Positions 35,225 through 47,346 are shown, numbered from the stretch's first letter. The stretch: DNA of 64,000 nt from an uncultured Pelagibacteraceae bacterium (GCA_902515355.1 CABXUA010000001.1:40048-104047), one strand, 5' to 3'. Made by a program: numbers and translations. The notes: a model not told the origin generated them from the sequence alone.

Positions 35225-36717
35225 TTGCTTGCTGATAAATGATAAATTAAATCTTTTTCATAATTATCTATTAAACCATTAACGGAAACGTTCATAGTAT
35301 TTAATAATGGATCTGGATAAAAACCAAAAAAAATTACGATAGTTGCTAAAATAAATAATATTGTTCCCTCGGAAAAATTAACATCTTTTAAGGTTTTTAT
35401 TTCTGGGTTTTTTATTTGACCAAAAATAACTCTTTTGGATAACCAAAGCATATAAGCAGCACAAAGTACAACTCCAATTGTCGCCACTAAACCTATCAAA
35501 TAGTTTTTTTGAAAAATACCTATCAAAACCAAAAATTCTCCCAAAAATCCTGTGGTGCCTGGCAAACCTAGAGCTGCTAAAGCAAAAATAATAAAAACCA
35601 GTGAATACTTTGGAATAGAGTTAACTACACCACCATACGTTTCTATAAGTCTTGAATGAGATCTATCATACAAAACACCTACACATAAAAACAGCGCAGC
35701 CGAAATTAATCCGTGACTTAACATTTGAAACATACCTCCATCTATTCCTTGTTTGGTAAGTGTAAATATTCCAAGAGTGACATAACCCATGTGGGCTACC
35801 GAAGAATATGCTATCAATTTCTTCATATCTTCTTGCATCAGAGCTACTAATGAGGTGTAAATAATTGCAATTAAACTTAAAAAATAAATCATTGGTGTAA
35901 AATATTCTGTAGCAATTGGAAATAAAGGAATAGAAAATCTTAAAAAACCATATCCCCCCATCTTTAAAAGTATCGCTGCAAGTATAACTGAACCCGCTGT
36001 TGGAGCCTCTACATGAGCGTCTGGTAACCAAGTATGAACAGGCCACATTGGCATTTTTACAGCGAATGAGCTAAAAAATGCTAGCCATAATAAATGTTGG
36101 AATTCACTTGGAATTTTAATTTCATGAATACTGGTTATATCAGTCGTGCCTGTTATCCAATAAATTGAAATAATAGCTACCAACATTAAAACTGAACCAA
36201 GAAGAGTATAAAGAAAAAATTTAAATGCAGAATATACTCTTCGTTCACCACCCCAAATACCAATAATTAAAAACATTGGTATTAGACCAGCTTCAAAAAA
36301 TAAATAAAAGATAACAAGGTCTAATGAACAAAAAACTCCTATCATGAAAGTTTCAAGTACTAAAATTGCAATTAAAAATTCTTTAACTCTTTCCTTTACG
36401 CTGTTGATACAAGAAAAAATACAAATTGGAGTGATAAAGGCTGTTAAAAGTATAAACAATATAGATATACCATCTATTCCTAATTTAAACTTTATTAACC
36501 CGCTTATCCAATTTTTTTCTTCAATAAATTGAAATCCAGAGTAATTATTATCAAATGAAAACCATAGAAATAAAGACAAAAGAAGATTGGCTAGACTTGT
36601 GAAAATAGAAACATAGATCGCACTTTTATTATTGTCCTTTTGATATCTAAATAAAAAAATAAAAGTGGCGCCCAATAAAGGTAAAAAGATAATTAAAGAT
36701 AAAATAGGAAAATCCAT
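35221..36717 (-). CDS. nuoM: NADH-quinone oxidoreductase subunit M
   Basis: NuoM is an antiporter-like proton channel subunit of complex I. The 498 residues show the conserved Glu in YLFFEAGLIPMFLIIGIWGG, the FAVKMPMWPVHTWLPDAHVEAPT motif with its channel Lys (read in parts), QEDMKKLIAYSSVAHMGYV, and LPGTTGFLGEFLVLIGIF. There are about 14 hydrophobic helices. It starts one base before the nuoL gene ends its own frame, that is, directly after the nuoL stop, and overlaps nuoN by four bases. Confidence 0.98.
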   Translation of the reverse strand: MDFPILSLIIFLPLLGATFIFLFRYQKDNNKSAIYVSIFTSLANLLLSLFLWFSFDNNYSGFQFIEEKNWISGLIKFKLGIDGISILFILLTAFITPICIFSCINSVKERVKEFLIAILVLETFMIGVFCSLDLVIFYLFFEAGLIPMFLIIGIWGGERRVYSAFKFFLYTLLGSVLMLVAIISIYWITGTTDITSIHEIKIPSEFQHLLWLAFFSSFAVKMPMWPVHTWLPDAHVEAPTAGSVILAAILLKMGGYGFLRFSIPLFPIATEYFTPMIYFLSLIAIIYTSLVALMQEDMKKLIAYSSVAHMGYVTLGIFTLTKQGIDGGMFQMLSHGLISAALFLCVGVLYDRSHSRLIETYGGVVNSIPKYSLVFIIFALAALGLPGTTGFLGEFLVLIGIFQKNYLIGLVATIGVVLCAAYMLWLSKRVIFGQIKNPEIKTLKDVNFSEGTILFILATIVIFFGFYPDPLLNTMNVSVNGLIDNYEKDLIYHLSASK

Positions 36718-38625
36718 TTAGTATATAATCAAATAAGTTATTAAAGCTGATAAACCTATAAGCATAATAAAAGCATAATCATAAATATATCCGCTTTGAA
36801 ATTGAACTGCTTTGTCTGAAATAAGCTTTATAATTTTTGAAATTCCATTAGGACCAAATCGATCTATTGTTCCTTCATCTCCTTTTTTCCAAAATATGTA
36901 ACCAATTTTTTTAATTGGGTTGACTAAAATTATCTCATAAAACTCGTCAATATACCATTTGTTTAATAGAAAAGTATAAAGTTTTTTATATTTTTCTATA
37001 AATCCATCCAATATTTTTTTATCTTTAACAAATAAAAAATAAGACACTGGAATAGAAATTATTACGAGCAGAGGTGTTAGAACTAAAAACCAAAGAGGAA
37101 TATGATCGTGAGAAATATTTTCAATAAAAAAAATTGAATTTAGCCAAAAACTTTCACTATTTTCTCCAATAAATAATTCTTTAAAAAAATAACCTGAAAA
37201 TATTGCACCAAAAGCTAAAAAAATTAGTGGTAACAGCATAATCAAAGGAGATTCATGGGTTTCTTTAATAGGAATTTTTTTATTCATATATTTGCCGTGA
37301 AAAGTTTTAAATATTAATCTCCACGAATAAATTGAAGTTAAAAAAGCTGTAATAATTCCCACAGTTGCTGCTGAATTTCCTATAAAAGTATTTTTTAAAA
37401 ATGCAAATTCAATTATTGCGTCTTTTGAATAAAAGCCTGATAATAATGGGAATCCAGTTAAAGCTAAAGTTCCAATTAACATAAGTATCCAAGTATATGG
37501 AAGTTGTTTCCACACCCCACCCATATTTCTTATATCTTGATCATCTTTAAATGCGTGTATTACTGACCCAGATCCTAAAAATAACAATGCTTTAAAAAAT
37601 GCATGTGTAAATAAATGGAACATTGCTACATGATACGCTCCTACCCCTGTAGCAAAAAACATATATCCTAATTGACTGCACGTAGAATAAGCAATAATTC
37701 TCTTTATATCATTTTGTACTAATGCAACTGAAGCCGCAAATATAGCAGTAATCATACCTATTACTGCAACTACATTTAAAGCCACTGATGAGTACTCAAA
37801 TATAGGAGAACATCTAACAACTAAAAAAACTCCTGCTGTTACCATTGTGGCAGCATGAATTAATGCAGAAACAGGTGTCGGTCCTTCCATTGCGTCTGGT
37901 AACCAAGTATGAAGTAAAAATTGAGCAGATTTACCCATGGCACCTATGAAAAGTGAAAGACAGATTATCGTGATTAAATTATATTCAAAACCTAAAAAAT
38001 TTATTTCTTTATTTGCTAAAGTAGGAATTAATCTAAAAACCTCATCATAATTAATAGTGCCTAAATGGTAAAATATTAGAAAAATTCCAACCGCTAGTCC
38101 AAAATCTCCTACTCTATTTACTATAAATGCTTTTATAGCAGCATTATTGGCAGAATTTCTTTTATACCAAAAGCCTATTAGTAAATAAGAGCACAAACCA
38201 ACTCCTTCCCATCCAAAGAATAATTGTAAGAAATTATCAGAAACTACAAGAGCTAACATTGAAAAAGTAAATAGCGAAAGATAAGACATAAATCTTGGTT
38301 TATAAGGATCATGACTCATGTATCCTATTGAATAAATATGAACAATTGATGAAACAAGCGTTACTACGACTAACATGATAGAGCTAAGAGGATCTATATT
38401 AATTGACCAATTCGCTACGAAATTTCCTGAACTGATCCATTCAAATATCTTAAAATTTCCGTAAGATCCTGCGGTTATGCCATTATAAAAAATTACAATT
38501 GATAAAATTGCTGAAGCTGAAACAAAAAAACTTGTTGCTATTTCTGAAAAAAAATTTCCTAATGATTTTCCAAAATAACCTAATATTGATCCTAATAAAG
38601 GCAGAAATAATACAGCGTATTCCAT
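36718..38625 (-). CDS. nuoL: NADH-quinone oxidoreductase subunit L
   Basis: NuoL is the distal proton-pumping subunit of complex I and carries the long lateral helix at its C-terminus. The 635 residues contain the SIGYMSHDPYKPRFMSYLSLF segment (read in parts), the conserved LFFGWEGVGLCSYLLIGFWY, LHTWLPDAMEGPTPVSALIHAATMV (read in parts), LVQNDIKRIIAYSTCSQLGYM and LTGFPLLSGFYSKD. The C-terminal amphipathic region and last membrane helix (about 612-634) are present. It starts directly after the nuoK stop. Confidence 0.98.
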   Translation of the reverse strand: MEYAVLFLPLLGSILGYFGKSLGNFFSEIATSFFVSASAILSIVIFYNGITAGSYGNFKIFEWISSGNFVANWSINIDPLSSIMLVVVTLVSSIVHIYSIGYMSHDPYKPRFMSYLSLFTFSMLALVVSDNFLQLFFGWEGVGLCSYLLIGFWYKRNSANNAAIKAFIVNRVGDFGLAVGIFLIFYHLGTINYDEVFRLIPTLANKEINFLGFEYNLITIICLSLFIGAMGKSAQFLLHTWLPDAMEGPTPVSALIHAATMVTAGVFLVVRCSPIFEYSSVALNVVAVIGMITAIFAASVALVQNDIKRIIAYSTCSQLGYMFFATGVGAYHVAMFHLFTHAFFKALLFLGSGSVIHAFKDDQDIRNMGGVWKQLPYTWILMLIGTLALTGFPLLSGFYSKDAIIEFAFLKNTFIGNSAATVGIITAFLTSIYSWRLIFKTFHGKYMNKKIPIKETHESPLIMLLPLIFLAFGAIFSGYFFKELFIGENSESFWLNSIFFIENISHDHIPLWFLVLTPLLVIISIPVSYFLFVKDKKILDGFIEKYKKLYTFLLNKWYIDEFYEIILVNPIKKIGYIFWKKGDEGTIDRFGPNGISKIIKLISDKAVQFQSGYIYDYAFIMLIGLSALITYLIIY

Positions 38626-38937
38626 TTATCCTTTCATTTCGTGAATATCTTCAACTCTTATTGAGCCTTTGTTTCTATAGAAAACAACTATAATCGCTAA
38701 GCCAATGGCAGCTTCTGCAGCGGCGACCGTTAATATTAACATGGTAAATATTTGTCCTAAAATATCTCCTGAAAAAATAGAAAATGAAATCAAATTTATA
38801 TTTACTGCTAATAATATTAATTCTACCGACATTAAAATTACTATAATATTTTTTCTATTTAAAAAGATCCCTATAATCCCAAGTGAAAAAATTATTGCTC
38901 CTAATGTTAGATAATGTCCTAATCCTATATCAATCAT
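38626..38937 (-). CDS. nuoK: NADH-quinone oxidoreductase subunit K
   Basis: NuoK is a small three-helix membrane subunit of complex I. From ATG 38937 it has 103 residues: [20 protein letters not shown], then the conserved Glu of helix 2 in [16 protein letters not shown] and the Glu of helix 3 in [19 protein letters not shown]. An upstream in-frame ATG (38958) would add seven charged residues and extend into nuoJ. The chosen start has AAGGAG nine bases upstream and gives the normal family length. Confidence 0.96.
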   Translation of the reverse strand: MIDIGLGHYLTLGAIIFSLGIIGIFLNRKNIIVILMSVELILLAVNINLISFSIFSGDILGQIFTMLILTVAAAEAAIGLAIIVVFYRNKGSIRVEDIHEMKG

Positions 38938-39559
38938 CAATCTTGACTCCTTTTTCAAATTCTACTTTTTTTAATTCAATAGAAGTTATTTTTTCTCTAG
39001 AAATTTGATTAATATAACTTTGTTTTTTTATATTATCTTTCTTTTGGTAAGTTAATACTATCGCTCCAATCATAGACAAAAGTAATATTATTCCTGAAAT
39101 TTGAAAGTATAAAATGTAATCTGTATACATTACTGTTCCTATAAGATGAGTGTTGGATATATTTTCATTTATAAATAAATTGCTACTACTCATAATATTC
39201 TTTTTGTATTTCCATCCCCCTAAAACTACTAATAATTCTAAGAAAATTATTACGCTAACAACTAAACCAAAAGGAATATGACTAGATTTTTTTCCTATAA
39301 ACCAGGATTGTTTTTGTTGTGCTACATTCAGCATCATCACTACAAATAAAAATAAAACTGCTACTGCACCTACATAGACAATCAAAATTATGATGCCTAA
39401 AAATTCTGCTCCAACCATAATAAATAAACAACCAATTGATATAAAATCTAGAATTAAGAAAAAAACTGAATTTATTGTGCTTCTAGATGTTATAACCATT
39501 AAGGCTGAAAAAATGGCTATAATAGAAAAAAAATAAAAGAAAATTGAATGAAATAACAT
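38930..39559 (-). CDS. nuoJ: NADH-quinone oxidoreductase subunit J
   Basis: NuoJ is a five-helix membrane subunit of complex I. The 209 residues have the typical [25 protein letters not shown] (read in parts) and [23 protein letters not shown], which includes the conserved pi-bulge helix, followed by a variable loop and a last helix [18 protein letters not shown] hydrophilic C-terminal tail of about 38 residues is Lys-rich. The end overlaps nuoK by eight bases. Confidence 0.96.
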   Translation of the reverse strand: MLFHSIFFYFFSIIAIFSALMVITSRSTINSVFFLILDFISIGCLFIMVGAEFLGIIILIVYVGAVAVLFLFVVMMLNVAQQKQSWFIGKKSSHIPFGLVVSVIIFLELLVVLGGWKYKKNIMSSSNLFINENISNTHLIGTVMYTDYILYFQISGIILLLSMIGAIVLTYQKKDNIKKQSYINQISREKITSIELKKVEFEKGVKIDD

Positions 39560-39560
39560 C

Positions 39561-40046
39561 TTATCTGTAGATTTTGTCTAACTTAATATTTTTTGATAGT
39601 ACTGACTCCCACCTGTCTCCGTTATCTAACAGCTTCTCTTTATTATAATAAAGTTCTTCTCTTGTTTCTGTAGCAAATTCAAAATTCGGACCTTGAACTA
39701 TGGCGTCTACGGGACAAGACTCTTGACAAAGTCCACAATATATACACTTTAACATATCAATATCATACCTTGTAGTCTTTCTGCTCCCATCCTCACGCTC
39801 CGTTGACTCTATTGTAATAGCTTGAGCAGGACAAACAGCTTCACAAAGTTTACAAGCGATGCACCTTTCCTCTCCATTAGGATACCTTCTTAGTGCATGT
39901 TCTCCTCTAAATCGGGGACTTATCTTCCCTTTTTCATATGGATAATTAATTGTTTTTTTCGGTCTAAATATCTCTTTAATTGCAATAATAAAACCTGAGA
40001 TGAACTCTGCTAAAAATATTGTTTTTAAAAATCTATTCAGTTTCAT
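39561..40046 (-). CDS. nuoI: NADH-quinone oxidoreductase subunit I
   Basis: NuoI carries clusters N6a and N6b that pass electrons toward quinone. The 161 residues contain two classic 4Fe-4S motifs, [16 protein letters not shown] and [16 protein letters not shown], and the N-terminal [18 protein letters not shown] typical of the subunit. The short N-terminal helix lies at the membrane. It sits between nuoH and nuoJ with no spacer beyond one base. Confidence 0.98.
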   Translation of the reverse strand: MKLNRFLKTIFLAEFISGFIIAIKEIFRPKKTINYPYEKGKISPRFRGEHALRRYPNGEERCIACKLCEAVCPAQAITIESTEREDGSRKTTRYDIDMLKCIYCGLCQESCPVDAIVQGPNFEFATETREELYYNKEKLLDNGDRWESVLSKNIKLDKIYR

Positions 40047-41051
40047 TTAAAATTCTTTGGTTGGAAGCATATCAAAATAAAATAAAAAACTTGCTGTTAA
40101 AACTACATACAATAAAGAAAAAGGAAGAAAAATTTTCCATCCTAGTCTCATCAGTTGGTCATATCTATACCTTGGGACTATCGCCTTCACTATTGAAAAT
40201 AAAAAAAACAAAAATAATATTTTAAAAATTATCCAAATCGGTGAAGGAATTATATTAAAAGGATAAACATCTATTGGTGGTAACCATCCACCTAAAAATA
40301 ATATTGAACCCATTGCGCACATTAATAAAATATTAGCGTATTCACCTAACCAAAACATCGCATACATCATTCCAGAATATTCAGTTTGATAACCAGCAAC
40401 TAATTCTGCCTCGGCTTCTGGTAGATCAAAGGGTGGTCTATTTGTTTCAGCCAGCGCAGATATAAAAAATATTACAAACATTGGAAACAAAGGAATTACG
40501 AACCAAATATTTTTTTGAGCTAATACTATATCGGTAAGATTTAATGAGCCTACGCATAAAAGAACGTTTATAATTATAATTCCAATCGAAACCTCATAAG
40601 AAACCATTTGAGCTGCAGATCTTATTGCCCCTAAAAAGGGATATTTTGAATTTGAGGCCCAACCTCCCATTATTATTCCGTAAACTCCAAGAGACGAAAT
40701 TGCGAATAAGTAAAGAATTCCTATATTAATATCAGATAGAACTAAATTTTCTCCAAAAGGTATAACTGCCCACGCGACTAATGCTAATGTCATTGTTACT
40801 ATAGGAGCTAAAATAAATATTATTTTGTTTGCACTTGCAGGAATTATAATTTCTTTGAAAATATACTTTAAAGCATCTGCTAAAGTTTGAAAAAGACCAA
40901 AAGGACCAACCACGTTTGGACCCCTTCGTTTTTGAACTAAACCCCAAACTCTTCTATCTAACCAAACAATTAGGGCAACTGAAACTAGTATTGGCACTAC
41001 AAGAAAAAATATTTTGTAAATCTCGTTAAAAAATATATCTAAATATTCCAT
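40047..41051 (-). CDS. nuoH: NADH-quinone oxidoreductase subunit H
   Basis: NuoH forms part of the quinone-binding chamber of complex I. The 334 residues have eight membrane helices and the diagnostic segments [26 protein letters not shown] (read in parts), [29 protein letters not shown] and the highly conserved loop [20 protein letters not shown] followed by TEYSGM. It starts one base after the nuoG stop region and abuts nuoI. Confidence 0.98.
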   Translation of the reverse strand: MEYLDIFFNEIYKIFFLVVPILVSVALIVWLDRRVWGLVQKRRGPNVVGPFGLFQTLADALKYIFKEIIIPASANKIIFILAPIVTMTLALVAWAVIPFGENLVLSDINIGILYLFAISSLGVYGIIMGGWASNSKYPFLGAIRSAAQMVSYEVSIGIIIINVLLCVGSLNLTDIVLAQKNIWFVIPLFPMFVIFFISALAETNRPPFDLPEAEAELVAGYQTEYSGMMYAMFWLGEYANILLMCAMGSILFLGGWLPPIDVYPFNIIPSPIWIIFKILFLFFLFSIVKAIVPRYRYDQLMRLGWKIFLPFSLLYVVLTASFLFYFDMLPTKEF

Positions 41052-41052
41052 T

Positions 41053-43107
41053 TTAATTATTAGTTCCTTCTTTTAGACTCTTAATTTTAACATTTCTACA
41101 GTCACTCATAGTTTTTGATGCTCTAGCTATTGAATTAGTAAAATAGTAATCAATTTCATTAATTAAAATTTTTTCATTAAAAAATTCTGAATTCAGTTTT
41201 TTGTTATTTTTAAATATTTTATTAGGTAAGCTATCAATTCCGGAGAAGTTTTTTATTTGACCAAGCGTTAATTTTTTAAGGTCTTCGTAGTTATGGAAAA
41301 GTTTTTCATTCTTTAATTTTTTAATTATTAAATTAAAAATTTTCCAGTCTTCTTTAGCTTGACCTGCAGGATAAGAAGCTTTTCTACATTCTTGTAACCT
41401 TCCCTCTAAGTTTATATACATGCCATCCTGCTCAGTGTATGCAGGACTAGGTAATATTATGTCCGCAATTTCTGCACCCCTATCTCCATGGCTACCTTGG
41501 TAAATAATAAATTCATTCTTTTTTACCAATTCGAAATTGTCTGAGCCTAGAAGATATATTAGTTCAAAATTATTATTCTTGATTTTTTTAAAGAATGTTC
41601 CCCCGTCATCTTTTTTTTCATTAAAAAATTGTAAGTCAATACATCCAACTGTTGATGCATTTTGAGACAAAATATTTAAAGCATTCCAATTTTTATTTAT
41701 AAAATTATTTTTAAATAAAAATTCTTTTATTTCCTCGAAAATAAATTTCCCGCTTTTCAGCTCTAGAGCGGACTCGCCAATAATAACGATCGGTTTTTTA
41801 GAAGATAAAAACTTCCTGCTAAATTCATTTTTTCCCCCAATTATTTCTTTAAAAGTCTCAGTTGTATCGCCGATAATATTATATTTGTAAGTAAGATCAC
41901 CTACATCCCCCAAAGAGTAAATAGGTGTCTTATTTTTTACAAAAGCTTTTCTTATTCTAGCATTAACCATTGTTGCCTCGTGTCTAGGATTACAACCAAT
42001 CAGTAAAATCAAATCTGATTTCTCTATGCCACTAATTGAGGAATTAAATAAATAATTAATTTTGTCAGATGAATTAATGTAAAAATTTCTTTCTCTAAAA
42101 TCGTAGTTAGTACAGTTAATAGTATTTAAAAACTTTTTAAAAGAAAAAATATTTTCTAAACTTACCATATCACCAACATGTGCTCCTATAAGTTTGGGAT
42201 CAGTGACATTTATTTTATTACATATTAGTTCGATAGCTTCTTCCCAAGTTGTCTTAGCCAGTTTACCATTCTTTTTGATGTAAGGAGTATCTAAACGTTG
42301 CTTTAATAATCCATCGCATGCATATCTTGTTTTATCAGAAATCCATTCTTCATTAATTTCATTATTAATTCTTGGTAAAATCCTTTTTACTTCCCAGCCA
42401 TAAGTATCAACTCTAATATTTGATCCAACGGCATCCATTACATCAATACTTTCAGTTTTTTTAAGCTCCCATGGTCTTGCTTCAAAAGCATAAGGTTTAG
42501 AAGTAAGTGCTCCTACAGGACATAGGTCAATAACATTAGCAGATAATTCTGACTCCATTGATTTCTCTAAGTAAGTAGTGATCTCCATATCTTCACCCCG
42601 ACCAATAGCTCCTAATTCAGAGACACCTGCAACTTCAGTAGCAAATCTTATACATCTGGTGCAATGAATGCACCTTGTCATCTGAGTTTTTATTAAAGGG
42701 CCCATGTATTTCTCTTTTACAAATCTTTTATTTTCTGAAAATCTAGATTTATCTACTCCATAGTATAGAGATTGGTCTTGTAAATCACATTCACCTCCCT
42801 GATCACAAACTGGACAATCTAAAGGATGATTGGCTAGTAAAAATTCCATAACACCTTTTCTAGCTTTTTCGACAAATTCAGTATTAGTTTTAATATTCAT
42901 TCCTTCAGTTGCTGGCATCGCACAAGATGCTATAGGTTTTGCAGATTTTTCCATTTCTACAAGACACATTCTACAGTTTCCAGCTATAGAAAGTTTTTCA
43001 TGATAACAAAATCTTGGTATTTCAACATTGGCAAGTTCACATGCCTGTAACACAGTCATGCCTTTATCGAATTCTATTTCTTTGCCGTTAATAGTAATTT
43101 TAGGCAT
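41053..43107 (-). CDS. nuoG: NADH-quinone oxidoreductase subunit G
   Basis: NuoG is the large Fe-S subunit of the peripheral arm. From ATG 43107 it has 684 residues. The N-terminal 2Fe-2S ferredoxin domain carries [18 protein letters not shown], followed by the His-Cys motif [19 protein letters not shown] (N5) and [18 protein letters not shown], then a molybdopterin-oxidoreductase-like domain without a cofactor ([37 protein letters not shown]). An upstream ATG at 43134 would overlap nuoF further. The chosen start has GGAG eight bases upstream and gives the usual [10 protein letters not shown] beginning. Confidence 0.96.
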   Translation of the reverse strand: MPKITINGKEIEFDKGMTVLQACELANVEIPRFCYHEKLSIAGNCRMCLVEMEKSAKPIASCAMPATEGMNIKTNTEFVEKARKGVMEFLLANHPLDCPVCDQGGECDLQDQSLYYGVDKSRFSENKRFVKEKYMGPLIKTQMTRCIHCTRCIRFATEVAGVSELGAIGRGEDMEITTYLEKSMESELSANVIDLCPVGALTSKPYAFEARPWELKKTESIDVMDAVGSNIRVDTYGWEVKRILPRINNEINEEWISDKTRYACDGLLKQRLDTPYIKKNGKLAKTTWEEAIELICNKINVTDPKLIGAHVGDMVSLENIFSFKKFLNTINCTNYDFRERNFYINSSDKINYLFNSSISGIEKSDLILLIGCNPRHEATMVNARIRKAFVKNKTPIYSLGDVGDLTYKYNIIGDTTETFKEIIGGKNEFSRKFLSSKKPIVIIGESALELKSGKFIFEEIKEFLFKNNFINKNWNALNILSQNASTVGCIDLQFFNEKKDDGGTFFKKIKNNNFELIYLLGSDNFELVKKNEFIIYQGSHGDRGAEIADIILPSPAYTEQDGMYINLEGRLQECRKASYPAGQAKEDWKIFNLIIKKLKNEKLFHNYEDLKKLTLGQIKNFSGIDSLPNKIFKNNKKLNSEFFNEKILINEIDYYFTNSIARASKTMSDCRNVKIKSLKEGTNN

Positions 43108-44431
43108 TTTCTTTCTCCAATAAATGTTGATCAATTAAATAAGGGACATTTCTTTTCTTTTTAACTATTGGGGTTCCAGTACACTTTTTTTCTATTTCTT
43201 TTCTGAAATGTCTCAATAAACCTTGAACTGGCCAAGATGCTCCCTCACCAAAAGCACAAATAGTGTGTCCTTCAATCTGTTTTGTAACATCAGATAATAA
43301 ATCTATATCTCTATATGTGGACTCTCCCTTGGCTGTCCTTTCAAGTATTCTCCACATCCATCCAACACCCTCTCTACAAGGTGTACATTGACCACAACTT
43401 TCATGTTTATAAAATTTAGCTATTCTTGCCATACATTTAATAATGTCTTGCTCTTTGTTAATAACAACTATGCCAGCGGTTCCTAGTCCACTCTTAGCTT
43501 TAACTAAAGAGTCAAAATCCATAGTAATAGTTTCACATATATTTTTTGGTAGTAAAGGCATTGATGAACCACCTGGAATGACTGCTTGTAAATTATCCCA
43601 TCCTCCAACGACACCTCCTGCATATTTTTCTATTAAATCTTTCAAAGGTATGCCCATCTCTTCCTCAACATTACAAGGGTTGTTTACGTTACCTGATATG
43701 CAAAAGATTTTTGTGCCTGTATTTTTAGGTTTACCTATAGACGAAAACCATTTTGCACCTTTTCTTAAAATAGTAGGGACAACTGCAACAGTTTCTACAT
43801 TATTTACAATTGTGGGACATCCATATAGACCTACTAAAGCTGGGAAAGGAGGTTTTAATCTTGGTAACCCTTTGTTACCTTCTAAACTTTCGAGTAGCGC
43901 TGTCTCTTCTCCACAAATATATGCTCCTGCACCATAATGAATATATACTTCGAAATCCCATCCTGAACCGCATGCATTTTTACCTAGAAAATTTTTCTTA
44001 TAAGCTTGATCAATAGCCTCTTGAAGTCTCTTGCCCTCATTATAATACTCGCCTCTAACATAAATGTAACAAGTGTGTGCATTGACAGCAAAGCCTGCAA
44101 TTAAACAGCCCTCCAACAATTTTTGTGGTTCAAATCTTAAAATGTCTCTATCCTTACAAGTCCCAGGTTCAGACTCATCGGCGTTTATAACCAAATAATG
44201 TGGTCTTGAGCCTACTTCTTTCGGCGCAAAAGACCACTTTAATCCTGTTGGAAAACCTGCTCCTCCTCTACCTCTAAGTTCTGAAGATTTTACCTCATTA
44301 ATTATCCATTCCCTACCCTTTGATATGATTTCCTTGGTGTTATTCCAATCATTACGTTTAATAGAATTTTCTATTTCCCAACCAAAATCATTGTAAAGAT
44401 TTTTAAAAATTTTATTCTCTTCTTTGATCAT
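43100..44431 (-). CDS. nuoF: NADH-quinone oxidoreductase subunit F
   Basis: NuoF binds NADH, FMN and cluster N3 and is the electron entry point of complex I. The 443 residues show the FMN/NADH glycine-rich loop [43 protein letters not shown], the [22 protein letters not shown] segment (read in parts) and the N3 ligands in [16 protein letters not shown] plus a distal Cys in [13 protein letters not shown]. It overlaps nuoE by four bases upstream and nuoG by eight downstream. Confidence 0.98.
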   Translation of the reverse strand: MIKEENKIFKNLYNDFGWEIENSIKRNDWNNTKEIISKGREWIINEVKSSELRGRGGAGFPTGLKWSFAPKEVGSRPHYLVINADESEPGTCKDRDILRFEPQKLLEGCLIAGFAVNAHTCYIYVRGEYYNEGKRLQEAIDQAYKKNFLGKNACGSGWDFEVYIHYGAGAYICGEETALLESLEGNKGLPRLKPPFPALVGLYGCPTIVNNVETVAVVPTILRKGAKWFSSIGKPKNTGTKIFCISGNVNNPCNVEEEMGIPLKDLIEKYAGGVVGGWDNLQAVIPGGSSMPLLPKNICETITMDFDSLVKAKSGLGTAGIVVINKEQDIIKCMARIAKFYKHESCGQCTPCREGVGWMWRILERTAKGESTYRDIDLLSDVTKQIEGHTICAFGEGASWPVQGLLRHFRKEIEKKCTGTPIVKKKRNVPYLIDQHLLEKENA

Positions 44432-45033
44432 TTTGAACTATTACCATTTAAATTTTTATCTTTCTCAGGCGAAGTATTTCTTCTTCCTCTGTAAGAACCA
44501 GGTTTTAAAGGCTTATCATTTAATAATGATTCTACAATTTTATTAGCATTATTTTCATTCAAATCTTCATAATAATCATTATTAACCTGCATCATCGGAG
44601 CGTTTACACATGCGCCTAAACACTCAACTTCCATCCAAGAACATCTTTTATTTTCAGAAAGTTTTCTTTCTTTTGAAGAAATTTTTTCTTTACATACTTT
44701 GACTAATTTATCTGCGCCTCTTATTAAGCATGGGCTTGTAGTACATACCTGAATGAAATATTTTCCAACAGGAGAGAGATTATACATGGAATAGAAGGTA
44801 GCTATCTCATAAACATTTATATAGGGAATAGATAAAAATTTTGCAATATATTTCATTGCTGCTAAAGGTATCCAATTATCATTTTGTTTTTGAGCTAAAT
44901 ACAGTAATGGCATAACTGCGCTTTTCTTATTGTTGTTAGGATATTTTTTCAAAATTTCATCTACAATTTTCTGATTTTTATCAGAAAATTTAAAAATATT
45001 TGGTTGTTCGTTATAAACTTCTTTTAAACTCAT
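44428..45033 (-). CDS. nuoE: NADH-quinone oxidoreductase subunit E
   Basis: NuoE carries the 2Fe-2S cluster N1a in a thioredoxin-like domain next to NuoF. From ATG 45033 it has 201 residues, with the four Cys ligands in [13 protein letters not shown] and [14 protein letters not shown] and the helical N-terminal region [20 protein letters not shown] longer frame reaching 45159 is only the alternate reading of nuoD. ATG 45033 overlaps the nuoD stop by four bases and has GAGG six bases upstream. The tail ends in a Lys/Asn-rich segment. Confidence 0.96.
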   Translation of the reverse strand: MSLKEVYNEQPNIFKFSDKNQKIVDEILKKYPNNNKKSAVMPLLYLAQKQNDNWIPLAAMKYIAKFLSIPYINVYEIATFYSMYNLSPVGKYFIQVCTTSPCLIRGADKLVKVCKEKISSKERKLSENKRCSWMEVECLGACVNAPMMQVNNDYYEDLNENNANKIVESLLNDKPLKPGSYRGRRNTSPEKDKNLNGNSSK

Positions 45034-46205
45034 CGATCGACCTCGCCAAAAACAATGTCTAATGAACCTAGAACAGCAGGAACATCTGCTAACATATGAC
45101 CACGTATTAAATAATCCATTGCTTGCAAATGAGAAAACCCTGGGGCTCTTATTTTGCATCTGTATGGTTTATTGCTTCCATCAGAAATTAAATATACTCC
45201 AAATTCACCTTTTGGAGCTTCTACTGCTGTGTAAACATCTCCAGCTGGTACCCTAAATCCCTCAGTAAAGAGTTTGAAATGGTGAATGAGAGCTTCCATG
45301 GAATCTTTTAATTCATCTCTACTAGGAGGTGAAATTTTCCCGTCTATTGATTTAACGGGCCCTTTTGGTAGATTTTTTAAACATTGTTTTATTATTTTTA
45401 CACTTTCTCTCATTTCTTCAACTCTGCAGAGATAGCGGTCATAACAATCTCCATTTTTTCCAATTGGGATTTTAAATTCTAAATCTTTATAACATTCATA
45501 AGGTTGAGATTTTCTTAAATCCCACGGTACCCCTGATCCTCTTAACATGACACCAGAGAAGCTGTGACTTAATGCTTCCTGCTTTGTTACGATTCCAATT
45601 TCAACATTCCTTTGTTTAAATATTCTATTATCAGTTAATAAACTTTCTAAATCATCTATAGTCTTAGGAAATTTGTCACAAAATTTATCTATATCTTCGT
45701 ATAATTTAGTTGGAAGATCTTGATGAACTCCGCCTGTTCTAAAAAAATTTGCGTGCAGTCTTGATCCTGAAGCCCTCTCATAAAATGTCATAAGTGTTTC
45801 TCTTTCTTCAAATCCCCACAAAGAGGGTGTTAAAGCACCAACATCTAATGCTTGAGTAGTTATATTTAATATATGGCTTAATATTCGACCAATTTCGCAA
45901 AAAATTACTCTAATGTATTTTGCCCTAATTGGAATTTCTAAATTTAATAATTTTTCCGTTGCTAGTGCGAAAGCATGTTCTTGGTTCATCGGAGCCACAT
46001 AATCTAATCTATCGAAATACGGTAATGCTTGAGAGTAGGTTTTATGTTCAATTAATTTTTCTGTTCCTCTATGCAGTAAACCTATGTGTGGATCTGCTTT
46101 TTCAACAATCTCTCCATCTAATTCTAATATAAGTCTAAGAACCCCATGGGCTGCAGGATGTTGTGGACCAAAATTAAGATTTAATGTTTTATTCTTTTTT
46201 TTCAT
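45030..46205 (-). CDS. nuoD: NADH-quinone oxidoreductase subunit D
   Basis: NuoD is the 49-kDa-type subunit of the quinone site, related to NiFe-hydrogenase large subunits but without the metal ligands. The 391 residues begin [21 protein letters not shown]. They include [65 protein letters not shown]-like spacing ([20 protein letters not shown]) and the C-terminal [14 protein letters not shown]. It is separate from nuoC, as in alphaproteobacteria, and overlaps it by 17 bases. Confidence 0.98.
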   Translation of the reverse strand: MKKKNKTLNLNFGPQHPAAHGVLRLILELDGEIVEKADPHIGLLHRGTEKLIEHKTYSQALPYFDRLDYVAPMNQEHAFALATEKLLNLEIPIRAKYIRVIFCEIGRILSHILNITTQALDVGALTPSLWGFEERETLMTFYERASGSRLHANFFRTGGVHQDLPTKLYEDIDKFCDKFPKTIDDLESLLTDNRIFKQRNVEIGIVTKQEALSHSFSGVMLRGSGVPWDLRKSQPYECYKDLEFKIPIGKNGDCYDRYLCRVEEMRESVKIIKQCLKNLPKGPVKSIDGKISPPSRDELKDSMEALIHHFKLFTEGFRVPAGDVYTAVEAPKGEFGVYLISDGSNKPYRCKIRAPGFSHLQAMDYLIRGHMLADVPAVLGSLDIVFGEVDR

Positions 46206-46806
46206 TATTAGATTTTTTTTTTATTTCTTTTAAATACTTTGTTCCTTCCCAAGGACTTTCAAAATCAAAATTTCTGTAGTTTTGTTCAAGTTTAACAGGC
46301 TCGTAGATTACTTTTTTTTCCTTTTCGCTATATCTTACCTCGTTAAATCCTGTTAGAGGAAAATCTTTTCTTAATGGATGACCTTTAAAACCATAATCTG
46401 TTAAAATTCTTCTAAGGTCGGGGTGATTTGTAAATTTTATTCCGTACATATCAAACACTTCCCTTTCCATCCAATTGGCAGATGGAAAAATTTTAACAAT
46501 TGATGGAATGCTTTTGCTTGATTCAAAGTCTATGCAAAGTTTAATTCTTAAATTTTTTTCATGTGAGAGTAATAAATAAATTAGTCTAAATCTTTTATCT
46601 CTCTCAGGAAAATCAACTCCAGCTATATCTATTAGTTGCTTAAATTTACAATTATCATTTGATTTTAGAAATTGTACAATCGAAAACAAATTTTCCACAT
46701 CTAATTCCAACATTATTTCGTTAAAACTTATAGTGGACTTTTTTATTTTGCTTGCTAACTCTGAGTTAACTGCTTTTTCAAGTTCTTGAATATCCTTTAT
46801 GAACAT
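46189..46806 (-). CDS. nuoC: NADH-quinone oxidoreductase subunit C
   Basis: NuoC is the 30-kDa-type peripheral-arm subunit. The 205 residues carry the family signature [26 protein letters not shown] followed by [21 protein letters not shown] (both read in parts), and the N-terminal [21 protein letters not shown]. The Lys-rich C-terminal end overlaps the nuoD start by 17 bases. It is not fused to nuoD, unlike in E. coli. Confidence 0.97.
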   Translation of the reverse strand: MFIKDIQELEKAVNSELASKIKKSTISFNEIMLELDVENLFSIVQFLKSNDNCKFKQLIDIAGVDFPERDKRFRLIYLLLSHEKNLRIKLCIDFESSKSIPSIVKIFPSANWMEREVFDMYGIKFTNHPDLRRILTDYGFKGHPLRKDFPLTGFNEVRYSEKEKKVIYEPVKLEQNYRNFDFESPWEGTKYLKEIKKKSNNEKKE

Positions 46807-46809
46807 AAA

Positions 46810-47346
46810 TTATCTTTTAACACTACCTTCTCTTCTAATTTTTTTTTGAAGTTGAAGTACTCCATATAACAAAGCTTCTGCCGATGGTGGACAACCTGGA
46901 ACATAAATATCTACTGGCACAATTTTATCGCATCCTCTTACAACTGAATAAGAGTAGTGATAATAACCTCCTCCATTAGCGCAACTTCCCATGGATATTA
47001 CGTATCTTGGTTCTGGCATTTGATCATAAACTTTTCTTAAAGCTGGAGCCATTTTATTTGTTAACGTGCCTGCAACTATCATAACATCGGATTGTCTTGG
47101 CGAAGCTCTTGGAGCTGCTCCGAATCTTTCAAGATCATACCTTGGCATTGAAGTCTGCATCATTTCTACAGCACAACAAGCGAGCCCAAAAGTCATCCAG
47201 TGAAGTGAGCCGGTTCTAGCCCAATTGATTAAATTATCTGTAGAAGTTGTGATAAAACCTTTTTCACTAAAATCTTTAGCGATTTGTTTAAAGTTTTCTG
47301 GAATTTGATCTTCTTTATTTTTAAAAAAATTTGAATTTATTCCCAT
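46810..47346 (-). CDS. nuoB: NADH-quinone oxidoreductase subunit B
   Basis: NuoB holds cluster N2, the final Fe-S centre before quinone. From ATG 47346 it has 178 residues. Motifs are [20 protein letters not shown] (tandem Cys ligands), [59 protein letters not shown] (Cys) and [20 protein letters not shown] (Cys). An ATG at 47367 would add seven residues. The later start is preferred because AAGGAG lies seven bases upstream, within the end of nuoA. Confidence 0.97.
   Translation of the reverse strand: MGINSNFFKNKEDQIPENFKQIAKDFSEKGFITTSTDNLINWARTGSLHWMTFGLACCAVEMMQTSMPRYDLERFGAAPRASPRQSDVMIVAGTLTNKMAPALRKVYDQMPEPRYVISMGSCANGGGYYHYSYSVVRGCDKIVPVDIYVPGCPPSAEALLYGVLQLQKKIRREGSVKR

Noticed and set aside
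35666-36046. 126-residue minus-strand frame within nuoM
   Set aside because: It is an out-of-phase reading of nuoM on the same strand without motif support.
43443-43937. 164-residue plus-strand frame inside nuoF
   Set aside because: It is antisense to the well-supported nuoF, lacks any recognisable motif and has no upstream Shine-Dalgarno sequence.
45034-45159. N-terminal extension of nuoE by 42 residues
   Set aside because: It is the out-of-frame reading of the nuoD end. The ATG at 45033 with GAGG upstream gives the normal NuoE start.
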